A stretch of 64,000 nt of DNA from Marinobacter sp. DY40_1A1 (GTDB lineage: Bacteria; Pseudomonadota; Gammaproteobacteria; Pseudomonadales; Oleiphilaceae): assembly GCF_016597815.1 (NCBI RefSeq), contig NZ_VCHA01000006.1, positions 1 through 64,000 on the forward strand. Reading direction: 5' to 3'. A program made the position numbers and the translations under genes. Shown here piece after piece: positions 36,019 through 47,504 of this stretch; within the stretch, counting starts at the first letter, position 1, and the number at the start of each line of letters is the position of its first letter. The notes beneath the pieces were generated by a model. It did not search any database and was not told where the DNA came from. It saw nothing but the letters and a program-made list of their open reading frames with translations.

Positions 36019-36591
36019 ATGATCGTAGGTTATGCACGAGTCAGCACCCAAGACCAAAATCCTGAGTATCAGGTGGACGCTTTAGGAAAAGCAGGGTGCG
36101 AACAGATCTTCCAGGAAAAAATTACCGGTAAGCTTCGAGAGCGACCGGAGCTGTCGCAATGTCTTCGTATGCTCCGGAAGGGAGACACCTTAATTGTTTG
36201 GAAGCTGGATAGACTCGCCCGATCACTCAAAGATCTGGTTGAGATTATTCAGGATCTCAACGAAAAAGAGATTGGGTTCAAATCGCTTACAGAGTCCATA
36301 GACACGACTAGCTCCGGTGGCCGATTGGTTTTTCATATTTTTGGCGCCCTAGCCGAGTTCGAGCACAGTCTGATTCGTGAGCGCACAATCGCCGGTCTTG
36401 CAGCCGCTCGGGCGAGAGGACGGAAGGGTGGTCGCAAACCCTCCATGTCCGACTCCGACATCAGGAAAGCGGCGGCCATGTTGTTGGACCCCAAGATCAC
36501 GAAGAAAGAAGTCGCTGAACATTTTGAAGTGAGCAGAACAACATTGAACGCCTCACTTCAGCGGCTCGCCGAGCCGGCCGAAACACGCTAG
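36019..36591 (+). CDS. Serine recombinase (resolvase/invertase)
   Basis: 190 residues. The N-terminal catalytic domain has the nucleophile in [11 protein letters not shown] (S9) and the conserved [13 protein letters not shown]. The C-terminal helix-turn-helix lies near 150-185 ([20 protein letters not shown]). It belongs to the small Hin/Tn3-resolvase group. It lies directly before hsdM. I find no inverted hsdS copies that it could switch, so its role may be resolution of the element or be left over from a transposon. Confidence 0.9.
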   Translation: MIVGYARVSTQDQNPEYQVDALGKAGCEQIFQEKITGKLRERPELSQCLRMLRKGDTLIVWKLDRLARSLKDLVEIIQDLNEKEIGFKSLTESIDTTSSGGRLVFHIFGALAEFEHSLIRERTIAGLAAARARGRKGGRKPSMSDSDIRKAAAMLLDPKITKKEVAEHFEVSRTTLNASLQRLAEPAETR

Positions 36592-36637
36592 GCACCTTTT
36601 ACTATTTATCTTTTTACCCTTTAACGGAGTTCCACGG

Positions 36638-38623
36638 ATGAGCCAGGACAAAACCAGCCACTCGCAAACCGCCGCTTTTATCTGGTCGGTAGCCGACCTG
36701 TTGCGCGGGGACTTCAAGCAAAGCCAGTATGGCCGGATCATTCTGCCCTTTACGCTGCTGCGCCGTTTGGAGTGCGTTTTGGAACCCAACAAGGCACGGG
36801 TACTGGCCGCGGCCAACGAGCATCAGACCAAACCGGACTCAGTGCGCGAAAAGCTGTTGCTTCGGGCCGCTGACCAGCAGTTCTTCAATGCCTCACCTCT
36901 GACCCTGGGCACTCTGTCGGACAGCCAGACGGCTGATGACCTGATGAGCTATATCCAGTCCTTCAGTAAGGAAGCACGGGAGATTTTCGAACACTTCAAC
37001 TTTGAAGACTTTGTTCAGCAGCTCAACGCGAATAACTTGCTGTACCAGGTGGTGCAACGGTTCGCCAGCATCGACCTGAGCCCCAGTATCATCACCAACT
37101 TCGGCATGGGGATCATCTTTGAAGAGCTGATCCGCAAGTTTGCTGAAAGCTCTAATGAAACCGCCGGGGAGCACTTTACCCCACGGGACATCGTGCACCT
37201 GACGACTTCCCTGGTTCTGACCGGACAGGAAAAGAAGCTCGCACCCAACAGCATCGTGACCATCTACGATCCTACGGCGGGCACCGGTGGATTTTTGTCT
37301 GAGGGCGACGAGTACATCCAGCAAATCAGTAAGGGTGTAACGGTTTCCCTGCACGGGCAGGAGCTGAACCCGGAGTCCTATGCCATCTGTATGGCTGACA
37401 TGCTGATCAAAGGGCAGGAGGTCAGCAACATCAAACTGGGCAACACCCTGTCGGATGACCAGCTGGCCGCCAATACGTTCGACATCATGCTGTCCAATCC
37501 CCCGTTTGGCGTGGAGTGGAAGAAGGTTCAGAAACAGGTGAACGACGAACACAAGCACCGGGGCTTTGATGGCCGCTTTGGCCCGGGCCTGCCGCGGGTG
37601 TCTGACGGTTCACTGCTATTCCTGTTGCACCTGGTCAGCAAAATGCGCGATGCCCGTGACGGTGGTTCCCGTATTGGCATTATTCTCAATGGCAGCCCCT
37701 TGTTTACCGGTGGCGCCGGCAGCGGTGAATCGGAAATCCGGCGCTACCTGCTGCAGAACGACATAGTAGAAGCCATCGTGGCCTTGCCTACCGATATGTT
37801 CTACAACACCGGTATTGCAACCTACATCTGGGTGCTATCGAACAACAAGCCTGCCGAACGCAAGGGCAAAGTGCAGCTGATCGACGCAACCGATCGCGCC
37901 ACCAAGATGCGCAAATCCTTGGGCAGCAAGCGTCAGTTTGTCAGTGACTCGGATCAGGACGACATCGTGCGTCTGTACGGTGATTTCCAAGAAACCAAAA
38001 AGAGCAAAATCTTCCCGATTGAAGCCTTTGGCTACCGACGCATTACCGTTGAACGTCCGCTTAAGCTGAACTTCCAGGCCTCGGAAAATCGAATTGCACT
38101 CATTGCGGGTGAGAAGGCCATTCAGAAGATGGATCAGGAAGACCAGGACAAGATTCTGGCCGCCTGCCGCGCTATGGACGCCGATACCCTGTACCAAAAC
38201 CGCAAGCAATTCCAAAAGGCATTGAAGGCCTCACTCACTGACCATCAGGTGTATTTGAGTGCGCCGCAACTGAAAGCACTGCTTAACGCCCTGAGTGAGC
38301 GCGATCCAGACGCCAATACTTGCACCGACAGCAAAGGCAATCCCGAGCCAGACACCGGCCTGCGCGACAACGAAAACGTACCGCTGGGCGAGTCCGTGTA
38401 CGACTACTTTGAGCGGGAAGTCATACCCCATGTGCCGGACGCCTGGATCGACGAGTCAAAGCGCGACGAGAAGGATGGTGAGGTCGGCATTGTTGGGTTT
38501 GAGATTCCGTTTAACCGGCACTTTTATGAATTCACGCCACCGAGGCCGTTGGAAGAGATCGACGCAGATCTCAAGGAATGTACTGACCGGATCAAGCAGA
38601 TGATTGAGGGGTTGTCGGCATGA
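36638..38623 (+). CDS. hsdM: Type I restriction-modification methyltransferase subunit
   Basis: 661 residues. It methylates adenine in the recognition site and forms the core of the type I complex with HsdS and HsdR. The SAM-binding motif starts at D211 in DPTAGTGGF, and the adenine-methylase motif is N287-PPF in [10 protein letters not shown]. The N-terminal HsdM helical domain is present. ATG 36638 follows AACGGAG. It overlaps hsdS by 4 bases. Length and motifs indicate an active enzyme. Confidence 0.95.
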   Translation: MSQDKTSHSQTAAFIWSVADLLRGDFKQSQYGRIILPFTLLRRLECVLEPNKARVLAAANEHQTKPDSVREKLLLRAADQQFFNASPLTLGTLSDSQTADDLMSYIQSFSKEAREIFEHFNFEDFVQQLNANNLLYQVVQRFASIDLSPSIITNFGMGIIFEELIRKFAESSNETAGEHFTPRDIVHLTTSLVLTGQEKKLAPNSIVTIYDPTAGTGGFLSEGDEYIQQISKGVTVSLHGQELNPESYAICMADMLIKGQEVSNIKLGNTLSDDQLAANTFDIMLSNPPFGVEWKKVQKQVNDEHKHRGFDGRFGPGLPRVSDGSLLFLLHLVSKMRDARDGGSRIGIILNGSPLFTGGAGSGESEIRRYLLQNDIVEAIVALPTDMFYNTGIATYIWVLSNNKPAERKGKVQLIDATDRATKMRKSLGSKRQFVSDSDQDDIVRLYGDFQETKKSKIFPIEAFGYRRITVERPLKLNFQASENRIALIAGEKAIQKMDQEDQDKILAACRAMDADTLYQNRKQFQKALKASLTDHQVYLSAPQLKALLNALSERDPDANTCTDSKGNPEPDTGLRDNENVPLGESVYDYFEREVIPHVPDAWIDESKRDEKDGEVGIVGFEIPFNRHFYEFTPPRPLEEIDADLKECTDRIKQMIEGLSA

Positions 38624-39984
38624 GCATTCCCAAGTATCCAGAATACAAGGAATCAGGTTTTGACTGGATCGGGGCGTTACCCAAAACTTGGGTTCAAAAA
38701 AGACTTGGGCACTTTTTTACGGAACGTAGAGAAAAGGTTAGCGACAAAGAGTTCCAGCCTCTTTCTGTTACCAAAAACGGTATTGTACCGAGGCTCGAGA
38801 CAGCAGCTAAAACTCAGGACGGTGACAACAGGAAAAAAGTTGTTGCGGGTGACTTTGTGATCAACAGCCGATCTGACCGGAAAGGCTCATCAGGTTTATC
38901 TCGGCTCGATGGTTCTGTTTCACTGATTTGCATTGTGCTTGAACCAAAAGAAATATCTGGTCGCTATGCTCACCACTTATTTAGGTCAGAAGTTTTTCAA
39001 GAAGAGTTCTACAGAAATGGCAAAGGGATCGTTGCGGACTTATGGAGCACAGGTTTTTCAGAGATGAAAAATATTGTTGTCCCTGTCCCTGGTGAGTTTG
39101 AACAAACCAAAATCGCCCGCTTCCTAGACCACGAAACCGCCAAAATCGACGCCTTGATCCGCGAGCAGGAGCGCCTGATAGCGCTGCTTCAGGAAAAGCG
39201 CCAAGCGGTGATTTCCCATGCGGTGACCAAGGGGCTTGATCCGAGTGTGCCCATGAAGGACTCTGGGGTAGAGTGGCTTGGGGATGTGCCAGGGCATTGG
39301 CAGATTTCAAAATTAGGCCACTATGCAGACATATTGACTGGTTTCCCTTTTCCTTCTGCATCGTTTTCGCATGATGAATCAGACGTTCGGCTTTTACGTG
39401 GTGTCAATATCGGTGTTGGCTCACTCAAATGGGTTGATGCCGTCTATTGGCAGCTCGATGAAGGCGGGGAGCTTCTAGGTTATCTCATGAAAGAGGGTCA
39501 GATCGTTTTAGGGATGGACAGGCCTTGGATTAGCGAGGGAATGCGGATAGCGCGGGTGGCTCAAGCAGATATGCCATGTTTACTTCTTCAGCGAGTCGCT
39601 GCAATTACCCCCAATTCATGGCTTGATGACGGGTATCTATATTACTTTCTTGCTTCAGAGATATTCAAGATTTATGTGGAGCCTGATCTCACTGGAGTGA
39701 GTGTTCCCCACATTAGCCCTGAGCAAATACTGGGTTTCAAAATACCCATTCCGGATCTCGACGAGCAGCTCAAGATTGGTCGCTTTATCAAGGTTCAACT
39801 TGATCAGATGGCAGCACTTTTTAAGCAGACTAACGAGAGCATTGAGATACTACAAGAACGCCGCTCCGCCCTAATCTCCGCCGCAGTCACTGGCAAAATC
39901 GATGTGCGCGATTGGCAGCCACCTGCCGATGAAAGTGCCTTTGACCGGGAAGTATTAGAAGCAGGATCGGAGGTCATAGCGTGA
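38620..39984 (+). CDS. hsdS: Type I restriction-modification specificity subunit
   Basis: 454 residues with two target-recognition domains. The first ends near residue 165 and is followed by a conserved helix ([20 protein letters not shown]). The second TRD starts with [13 protein letters not shown] and ends with another conserved helix ([20 protein letters not shown]). It sets the bipartite DNA sequence recognised. ATGA overlap with hsdM shows coupling. It looks intact. Confidence 0.93.
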   Translation: MSIPKYPEYKESGFDWIGALPKTWVQKRLGHFFTERREKVSDKEFQPLSVTKNGIVPRLETAAKTQDGDNRKKVVAGDFVINSRSDRKGSSGLSRLDGSVSLICIVLEPKEISGRYAHHLFRSEVFQEEFYRNGKGIVADLWSTGFSEMKNIVVPVPGEFEQTKIARFLDHETAKIDALIREQERLIALLQEKRQAVISHAVTKGLDPSVPMKDSGVEWLGDVPGHWQISKLGHYADILTGFPFPSASFSHDESDVRLLRGVNIGVGSLKWVDAVYWQLDEGGELLGYLMKEGQIVLGMDRPWISEGMRIARVAQADMPCLLLQRVAAITPNSWLDDGYLYYFLASEIFKIYVEPDLTGVSVPHISPEQILGFKIPIPDLDEQLKIGRFIKVQLDQMAALFKQTNESIEILQERRSALISAAVTGKIDVRDWQPPADESAFDREVLEAGSEVIA

Positions 39985-40269
39985 GGCACGGTCGCGGTAT
40001 CCGGCTGTTCCTGGTGGGGGCCAGACCCTGACAATGCCTTACGCCCTCTGATGTATATCGGCGAGTCCGACGACGTAGCCAAGCGCCTGAAGCAGCACAA
40101 CCAGCCGGAAGACAAGGGCGCACCCGGAAGACGAGGGCGGCAAGGATTTCTGGGAGCGGGTGTGTCTGATCACCAGCAAAGACCAGAACCTCACCAAATC
40201 CCATGTAAAGTATCTGGAAAGCCGGCTCATTGCGCTGACCAAGCAATCAGGCCGGTGTGGCTGGGCTGA
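39980..40269 (+). pseudogene. GIY-YIG nuclease family, deleted and frameshifted
   Basis: A GTG overlapping the hsdS stop begins [12 protein letters not shown] second frame carries DPDNALRPLMYIGESDDVAK RLKQHNQPE, the GIY-YIG region. Further on a third frame reads FWERVCLITSKDQNLTK, then KYLESRLIALTKQ. The middle of the first domain is missing, so the remnant comes from the GIY-YIG/DUF4357 protein often found after hsdS. Confidence 0.65.
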
Positions 40270-40421
40270 TAGCCTGGATTCTGATTAACCGTTACCTGTT
40301 ACTCGCTAATAGACTCCGGGATTCCGGGATAAGGTGATATGTAGATTGAGATCGTCTTATCTGTAATGACATTAGCAGTACGTCCTGCTACGCTTGGAAC
40401 TATCAAAAGAGGAATCTCATC

Positions 40422-41200
<779 letters not shown>

Positions 41201-41243
41201 GCCACGCCAGATCAGATTTGGCGCAAGCCTTTAGGGAGCAGTT

Positions 41244-44200
41244 ATGGTGGACACCCGCGAGCGCGTATTCCAAAACGACATTCTTGCCGCACTGGAAAGC
41301 CAGGGCTGGTTAGTGGGCAAAGCGTCCGAGTACGACAAGGCGAACGCTCTTTATCCGGAAGACTTGATCGGGTATTTCAAAGAGGCTTGGCCCGAGCGCT
41401 GGGACAAGTTCGCCAAAGCCAATCCGCAGGCCCCGGAAAACGTGCTGATCCAGAAGACCGTTCGGGAGCTTGAAAAAAAAGGCACGTTGGATGTGCTGCG
41501 CCACGGTTTCAAACTGCCTGGCGTTAAAATCGATCAGTGCAGCTTCAAGCCCGACCACGGCATGAACCCGGATACGGAACGTCGATACAAAGCCAATCGC
41601 CTGCGCGTGGTGGAAGAAGTGTCCTATTCCCCTCACGCCAAACCCGAAGGCAAGTACAACCCGAGGCTGGATCTGGTGCTGTTTGTGAATGGCATACCTA
41701 CGGCCACGCTGGAGCTGAAAAGCGAGTTCAAGCAAACCGTTGAGAACGCCAAGCGCCAGTACAAACAAGACCGTCCGGTAAAAGACCCCATTACCCGCAA
41801 AGCCGAGCCGCTGCTGACCTTCAAGCGCGGTGCCCTGGTGCATTTCGCGGTCAGCCAGGACGAGGTGGCCATGACCACCAAGCTGGCCGGTAAAGACACC
41901 TTCTTCTTGCCGTTCAACCAGGGTTCCTCCGAAGGCGGCGCCGGTAACCCCCGGGCCGAACACGAAAACACCTACGCTACGGCGTACCTGTGGGAACGCC
42001 TGTTCCAGAAGGATGCCTGGCTCAAGGTGATCAGTCGGTTCCTACATCTGGAGAAGAAAACCAGCGAGGACTTCCACGGTAACCGCAAAACCAAGGAAAC
42101 CCTGATCTTCCCGCGCTACCATCAGTGGGATGTGGTCAACTCGCTGGTGAATACCACCCGTGCGGAGGGGGCAGGGCAACGCTATCTGATTCAACATAGC
42201 GCCGGTTCCGGCAAATCCAACTCCATTGCCTGGACAGCTCATCAGTTGGCTCAGCTGTACGATGAGAACGGCCAGAAGCTGTTCAACTCGGTCATTGTGG
42301 TCACCGACCGTACGGTGCTGGACAGCCAGCTTCAGAACACCGTCTACCAGTTTGAACACGCCCAGGGGGTGGTCTGTCCGATTACCCGGGATGTGGGCAA
42401 CCAAAGCAAATCTGAGCAGCTGGCCGAAGCACTGGCCGAGCAAACCCGCATTGTTATAGTGACCATCCAAACCTTCCCGGCGCTGTTTGATGCGCTGGAT
42501 AAGTACCCCAGGCTTGCCTCTGGTCGCTATGCGGTGATTGCCGACGAAGCGCATTCCTCCCAAACCGGCTCATCGGCCTCCAAGCTCAAGGCGATTCTTG
42601 GAAGCGACCGGCCCGAAGGCGAAGACATCAGCGCCGAGGACATGCTGGATGCAGCGGTGTCCTCGCGCAAACCCAGCCAGCAGATCAGCTACTACGCTTT
42701 CACCGCTACCCCGAAGGCCAAAACCATCGAACTGTTTGGCCGGGTACCCGATGCCTCACTGCCCAGAAGCGACGACAACAAGCCCGAAGCCTTCCATGTG
42801 TATTCCATGCGCCAGGCCATCGAGGAAGGCTTTATTCTGGATGTGCTGAAACGCTACACCACCTATGCGGTGGCCTGGAAGTTGGCTCATCCAGACGAAG
42901 ACGACGAAACCGTGGACTCCAAAAAAGCCCGCACCACGCTGGCCAAATGGGTACGCCTGCATCCCTACAACATCAGCCAGAAGGTGGAAATCATCGTTGA
43001 GCACTTCCGGGCCAACGTGAAGCACCTGCTCGACGGCCAGGCCAAGGCCATGGTGGTCACCAGCAGCCGGCAGGAAGCGGTGCGCTATCAGCTGGCGATG
43101 CAGAGTTATATAAGCGACCAGGGCTACACCGATGTTCATCCCCTGGTGGCCTTTTCGGGCAGCATCCTGCCCGATGACCATATCCCCGAAGAGGTAACCG
43201 AAACCAGCACCCTGCTGAACCCGGATCTCAATGGTCGTGATCACGCCAAGGCCTTCGATACCGAGCAGTACAACGTGATGATCGCCGCCAATAAGTATCA
43301 AACCGGCTTTGATCAACCCAAGCTGTGCGCTATGTACGTAGACAAGAAGCTTAAAGGCGTGGACTGCGTACAAACCTTGTCCCGGGTGAACCGGATTTTC
43401 CCGGGCAAGGAAACCTTTATTCTGGATTTCTTCAACGACGCAGACGATATTCTGGCGTCTTTCCGGGAGTATTACACCACAGCTGAATTGTCCGGCGTGT
43501 CGGACGCTCAGGTGGTCTACGACCTTCAGGAAACCCTGGATGCCGAGGGCATTTATCACTGGGGTGAAGTCGAAGCTTTTGCTCAGGCGTTTTTTGACCC
43601 CAAAGCCCAGGCCTCCACACTGAGTTATTACTGCCACCCGGCCCGCGAGCGTTTCACCAAACGCTACAAGCTACTTCGCGACGAACGCGCCAGCGCCCGA
43701 GCTGCCAGAGCCCAGGCTGAGGCAGACGGAAACACGGTGGGCCTGAAACAAGCCGAGACATTGTTAACCGAGATTGGCAAAGGGCTGGATCAACTCGACT
43801 TGTTCCGCAAGAACCTCACCGGCTTTGTGCGCTCCTACGAGTTTTTGTCACAAATTGTGTCCTTTGAGGACGCCGAACTGGAACAGCTGTGCGTGTTCGC
43901 CCGAACCCTGGCGCCACTGCTGCGGCAGGAGTCGTTGGATGATGATGACATCGACATTTCCGAGGTGGAGTTAACTCATTACCGGCTGACCAAGCGCAAA
44001 GAGCACGAACTGAAACTGGCGGATGATCAGGGCGAGTATAAGCTGGATCCGATTACCGGTGTCGGAACCGGAAAACCACACGATCCGGAGAAAAAGCGCC
44101 TTTCAGAAATTATTGAAACACTGAATGATATTTTTGGTGCTGAGGTGAGTGACGAAGATCAGCTACATTTCGCACATGGGATTGCAGATCGAGTTCGCAG

Positions 44201-44435
44201 GGATGAACCTGTGATGGCGCAGGTAAACAGCCATTCCACGGAACAGGTCATGCACGGGCTATTCCCCAAGCGATTGACGGATCTGGTGCTGGACTCCATG
44301 ACGGATCATGAGAAATTATCGATGGAGATCCTTGAAAGCGAACCAAAACAGAAAGCTTTTGCACTACTGATATTGAGTTTGCTGACGAATCAGCAGGCTC
44401 ACCGGGAAGTGAGCGACCCATCCGTAGATTTATAG
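41244..44435 (+). CDS. hsdR: Type I restriction endonuclease subunit
   Basis: 1063 residues. The nuclease domain (about 142-160) has LDLVLFVNGIPTATLELK, a PD-ExK-like core. The helicase P-loop is at 320-325 (AGSGKS) and the DEAH box at D434. Motif VI resembles LSRVNRIFPGK. It translocates DNA and cuts at a distance when HsdMS find an unmethylated site. Start ATG 41244; the ribosome site is AGGGAG. It appears intact. Confidence 0.95.
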   Translation: MVDTRERVFQNDILAALESQGWLVGKASEYDKANALYPEDLIGYFKEAWPERWDKFAKANPQAPENVLIQKTVRELEKKGTLDVLRHGFKLPGVKIDQCSFKPDHGMNPDTERRYKANRLRVVEEVSYSPHAKPEGKYNPRLDLVLFVNGIPTATLELKSEFKQTVENAKRQYKQDRPVKDPITRKAEPLLTFKRGALVHFAVSQDEVAMTTKLAGKDTFFLPFNQGSSEGGAGNPRAEHENTYATAYLWERLFQKDAWLKVISRFLHLEKKTSEDFHGNRKTKETLIFPRYHQWDVVNSLVNTTRAEGAGQRYLIQHSAGSGKSNSIAWTAHQLAQLYDENGQKLFNSVIVVTDRTVLDSQLQNTVYQFEHAQGVVCPITRDVGNQSKSEQLAEALAEQTRIVIVTIQTFPALFDALDKYPRLASGRYAVIADEAHSSQTGSSASKLKAILGSDRPEGEDISAEDMLDAAVSSRKPSQQISYYAFTATPKAKTIELFGRVPDASLPRSDDNKPEAFHVYSMRQAIEEGFILDVLKRYTTYAVAWKLAHPDEDDETVDSKKARTTLAKWVRLHPYNISQKVEIIVEHFRANVKHLLDGQAKAMVVTSSRQEAVRYQLAMQSYISDQGYTDVHPLVAFSGSILPDDHIPEEVTETSTLLNPDLNGRDHAKAFDTEQYNVMIAANKYQTGFDQPKLCAMYVDKKLKGVDCVQTLSRVNRIFPGKETFILDFFNDADDILASFREYYTTAELSGVSDAQVVYDLQETLDAEGIYHWGEVEAFAQAFFDPKAQASTLSYYCHPARERFTKRYKLLRDERASARAARAQAEADGNTVGLKQAETLLTEIGKGLDQLDLFRKNLTGFVRSYEFLSQIVSFEDAELEQLCVFARTLAPLLRQESLDDDDIDISEVELTHYRLTKRKEHELKLADDQGEYKLDPITGVGTGKPHDPEKKRLSEIIETLNDIFGAEVSDEDQLHFAHGIADRVRRDEPVMAQVNSHSTEQVMHGLFPKRLTDLVLDSMTDHEKLSMEILESEPKQKAFALLILSLLTNQQAHREVSDPSVDL

Positions 44436-44462
44436 TGCTATCTCGGAACTGCCCAGGGAACA

Positions 44463-45266
44463 ATGATGAACGGAATAGTATTTGATGCCGGAATCCTCAT
44501 CACAGCAGGATTGGCCGTTATTGGTTATTTGTGGAAATTAAGTCGCGAACGCAAAGAAAGCGCGCGTACCCTGTTGTTTCACTTGATGGAAATACGGCAA
44601 GAATTACTTATTGAGCGCCCTAAGCTCGCAGCTGCTGTTGATGCATTTCAAGCGGATTTCCAGGAAATCCTTGGGGACAGACCTAACTTGAGGAGCGTAC
44701 TGGACAAGGGTTTCCCAAGAGAATACGTCGCAACTACTTTAACTTCATTAATGGATGGGTTGGTCAGGGCAGACCCAAAACTGCTTGAGAGCTATGAAAT
44801 AGCGCTTTATGACTACTCCCGGATTAACCCTCTGCTGGCCCACCGCGTCCGCGGTATGAAATTGCTTCCTAAGTTATCGCAAAATCTAACGGGTATCATG
44901 GCTGACCTGACTGGCGCGTTGCCTGATGATGAGGGGGCGGAGTTAGTAAGCTCTCTCGGTAAAAAGGAACTCGAATCGTCCAGCGAGAAAGCGCTCCAAG
45001 AATTTGTGCTAGACCTTGAAAAAATAATTCGTCGTATTAGCTTTAGCGCGGGAATGTGGTTTTGGGCGTGTAGCTGGTTTTTAGGAGCAAGGCGCAGAAG
45101 AGACGCTATCCAAGATAAATCTGAAAGTATCGACCTACGCGGATTTATGGAATCCTTTTTCAGGGCGATTGCGCTGGCTAACAACCCTCCGGAGGAAGTC
45201 AGAGAACAAATCCAGCACGCGAAACTGGACGATATCCTGGATCTGTGGGAAGCCTCTCTGGAGTGA
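44463..45266 (+). CDS. Membrane-anchored protein after hsdR, unknown function
   Basis: 267 residues. A membrane helix at about 8-26 (AGILITAGLAVIGYLWKL) is followed by a charged helical body. A second hydrophobic stretch occurs near 198-210 (FSAGMWFWACSWFLGA). It starts 28 bp after hsdR, so it may be cotranscribed with it. I do not recognise the family. Neighbouring genes suggest a defence-associated role, but this is only inference. Confidence 0.6.
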   Translation: MMNGIVFDAGILITAGLAVIGYLWKLSRERKESARTLLFHLMEIRQELLIERPKLAAAVDAFQADFQEILGDRPNLRSVLDKGFPREYVATTLTSLMDGLVRADPKLLESYEIALYDYSRINPLLAHRVRGMKLLPKLSQNLTGIMADLTGALPDDEGAELVSSLGKKELESSSEKALQEFVLDLEKIIRRISFSAGMWFWACSWFLGARRRRDAIQDKSESIDLRGFMESFFRAIALANNPPEEVREQIQHAKLDDILDLWEASLE

Positions 45267-45708
45267 TTAACCAACTAGGCGCTTGCCAGGGAACGTCGCA
45301 GCGTAATAGTTTTGGCGAGTGATCCTCTTTGTTTGACTGTTTAACGATATCCCGTTAGCCTGCTATTACTTTCACAAATGAGTGATTGGCCGATTGGTTA
45401 TTACCGTGTCAAGCATGAACTGAACAAACCAGGTACACACCGCCCTTCCGGCGATGTCCCGCCAGGTGTCGTTCTGAACAACTTGAGCAGTGCATTTCGA
45501 GCATTTCGTCATAGCACACCTCCAGTCAGATGATACATCAAGGTATATTTGCGGCTTTCTTACAAATTCTTCTGAATGGGTAAGATAGTAGATCAGCGGG
45601 TTTTCTCGGTGGTCAGGTGACATCGCAAGGTGTCGCTCGACGGTGACGATACAGACAAGCGGCCGCAACATGCTTGTAGTCACCGGATCCAAAAAGGAAG
45701 ATCACAAC
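45267..45708 (+). ncRNA. Candidate structured leader RNA of the reverse transcriptase
   Basis: The 442 bp before the reverse transcriptase have no clear plus-strand gene. Near the 3' end, CGGTGAC (45641-45647) pairs with 45679-45685 and, inside it, ACAAGC (45655-45660) pairs with GCTTGT (45672-45677). Drt2-type reverse transcriptases carry an upstream non-coding RNA used as template, and this region has the right length and place. Transcription and folding are unproven. Confidence 0.45.
45372..45512 (-). CDS. Possible small antisense protein with a CxxC motif
   Basis: ATG 45512 (minus strand) has GGAGG 6 bases upstream and encodes 46 residues starting MTKCSKCTAQVVQNDTWRDI. It is antisense to the leader of the reverse transcriptase. 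The good ribosome site is the main support, and chance is a real alternative. Confidence 0.25.
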   Translation of the reverse strand: MTKCSKCTAQVVQNDTWRDIAGRAVCTWFVQFMLDTVITNRPITHL

Positions 45709-47139
45709 ATGGATGAACTTGAGGGCTGGTATCGACGCCGCAGTTACGCCCACTTTGATTGCCCCATTTCTGAGTCACAAGCAAAGAAACTCGTCACTAA
45801 TCCAACTCGGGTATCTCGCCACGCTTTTTGGCCGGTAATACTCAATCCGCAAAAGCTTCTCTCCATAAAAAATGAAAATGGGCGCAGGGTTTGGAAAGCC
45901 AAAATACGACCTATTGTTTTTGCTGCACATAGTGATGCCCACATATATGCGTATTACGCCAAGTGCATGGGTCGTCTTTTAGAGGATAGATATTCTAAGT
46001 GCGGTGGTGAGTATGTTTTAGCTTACCGGCGTTTCGTCCCCCCGCGCTGCAATGTTCATTTTGCTCTTGAAGCCTTCGAGGAGATCAAGGCGCAGGATTC
46101 CTGTGATGTAGTTGCCATTGACGTCGAAGGCTTCTTTGACGCCCTTGATCACGAACATTTAAAGGCCGCCTGGGCAGACTTACTCGGTGAAGACAAACTA
46201 CCTGATGATCATTATGCTGTTTTCAGAGCTTGTACCAGAGGTGCCGCAGTTACGGTCCCGGTTCTAAGAGACCTCTTTGGAGGTGAGGTTAGAAGGCGTG
46301 CCGGAAAAGTCGGCCAAGCTATATGTGAACCAAAGGACTTCAGAGCCCTCGTAAAGCCCCATCTGCGTTCCCGGCATAATCTTGTTTGGGAGGTTAAAAA
46401 AAAGCCTGCCCCTGCATATCTAAAGGGAAAACCTGCAGGCATTCCGCAGGGCTTGCCAATAAGTGCTGTTCTCGCAAACCTTTATATGTATGACGCCGAC
46501 CTGGCCATCCAGGAGAGTATCCGCAGTCTTGGAGGCACATACCGCCGTTATAGCGACGACATCTTGCTCGTTGTTCCGAAAGGATGTGGGGCAGCAGCAG
46601 AATCGGCAGTGCAGACGGAATTGGGCAAGGTCAAGCTTCAGGTCAACCCCGGCAAAACGGTGAGATGCAGGTTTCTTAGAACAACAGAGGGGGCTTTGCG
46701 ATCCCTAGCGCTAGACCCTCATTTTAAAGAGCAAAACCTTAGTCCAATTTCCTATCTTGGGTTTACATTCGATGGCCGAGATCTAAGGGTGAGAGATTCG
46801 ACCATCGCTCGATTTATGATAAAGGCCAAGCGCGCAATAGAGCGAGCCCGAATCGCAGCCTTTGAAAATAGCGACCGCCAGTTAAAGAAGCGTCAGCTAT
46901 ACGCCCGTCTGACTTCATTGGGGTATGGAGCAGCATATGGTAACGGCGTTTACGTTCAGGCAGACAACATTCTCCCGAAAGGTGCTCCTAGGCTAGGCTT
47001 TTTCAAATATTTAAAACTCGCTGATCGAATTACAGACAGTGAAGCGGTTCGCACTCAAATTCGGCAGCTCGAAAGTCAAGTATTCAGAGAAATAGACCAG
47101 GCTGAAAAAAGTGTTAAAAAACGACGCGGTGTGGCTTGA
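45709..47139 (+). CDS. Defence-type reverse transcriptase, Drt2-like
   Basis: 476 residues from ATG 45709, which has AAGGAAG about 9 bases upstream. Reverse-transcriptase motif A is D138 in AIDVEGFFDALDHEHL, motif B is GKPAGIPQGLPISAVLANLY, and the catalytic box is Y281-S-D-D in RRYSDDILLVV. No maturase or endonuclease domain follows, so it is not a group II intron protein. The N-terminal segment (RPIVFAAHSDAHIYAYYAK and VLAYRRF) resembles the Drt2 (UG2) group from memory. Those enzymes protect against phage using an upstream RNA. The defence-rich surroundings agree. Confidence 0.75.
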   Translation: MDELEGWYRRRSYAHFDCPISESQAKKLVTNPTRVSRHAFWPVILNPQKLLSIKNENGRRVWKAKIRPIVFAAHSDAHIYAYYAKCMGRLLEDRYSKCGGEYVLAYRRFVPPRCNVHFALEAFEEIKAQDSCDVVAIDVEGFFDALDHEHLKAAWADLLGEDKLPDDHYAVFRACTRGAAVTVPVLRDLFGGEVRRRAGKVGQAICEPKDFRALVKPHLRSRHNLVWEVKKKPAPAYLKGKPAGIPQGLPISAVLANLYMYDADLAIQESIRSLGGTYRRYSDDILLVVPKGCGAAAESAVQTELGKVKLQVNPGKTVRCRFLRTTEGALRSLALDPHFKEQNLSPISYLGFTFDGRDLRVRDSTIARFMIKAKRAIERARIAAFENSDRQLKKRQLYARLTSLGYGAAYGNGVYVQADNILPKGAPRLGFFKYLKLADRITDSEAVRTQIRQLESQVFREIDQAEKSVKKRRGVA

Positions 47140-47504
47140 GAAGTCCCGTGCCCGCCAAAAAGAAGCTGTGACGAGAGACTGCCGGTTCTGAAGGTTTATC
47201 TGTGGAGGCGTCTGTATGGCCAGTCAATGCCTTTGGTGGAAATGAAAAAGTTAAGTGACCTCATACTGCAGGAACCCGCGACATAACGATACTGCATATG
47301 CGCCCGACTCAGGCTAGGCTGCGGCTGAAGTGCTTTTAGTGTAATGCAGGCAGCCTCTGTTGCAGTCGCATAAGAGAGGAAATGGATGGGCTGAAGGAGG
47401 CGGGTACTATCTACAGCGGGCTCCGCCAACTCTTGCTGCGTATAACCTGCTGTAATAGTGAACATGCTGTCCTGCAATGATTCTACAGCCCAAGAATTGA
47501 GGAA
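47140..47504. other. Intergenic region after the reverse transcriptase
   Basis: 365 bp without a gene I can support. It contains several short open stretches and no clear terminator. Confidence 0.35.

Noticed and set aside
36019..39984. Phase-variable hsdS switching by the adjacent serine recombinase
   Set aside because: There is only one hsdS and no inverted partial copies or crossover repeats were seen around it.
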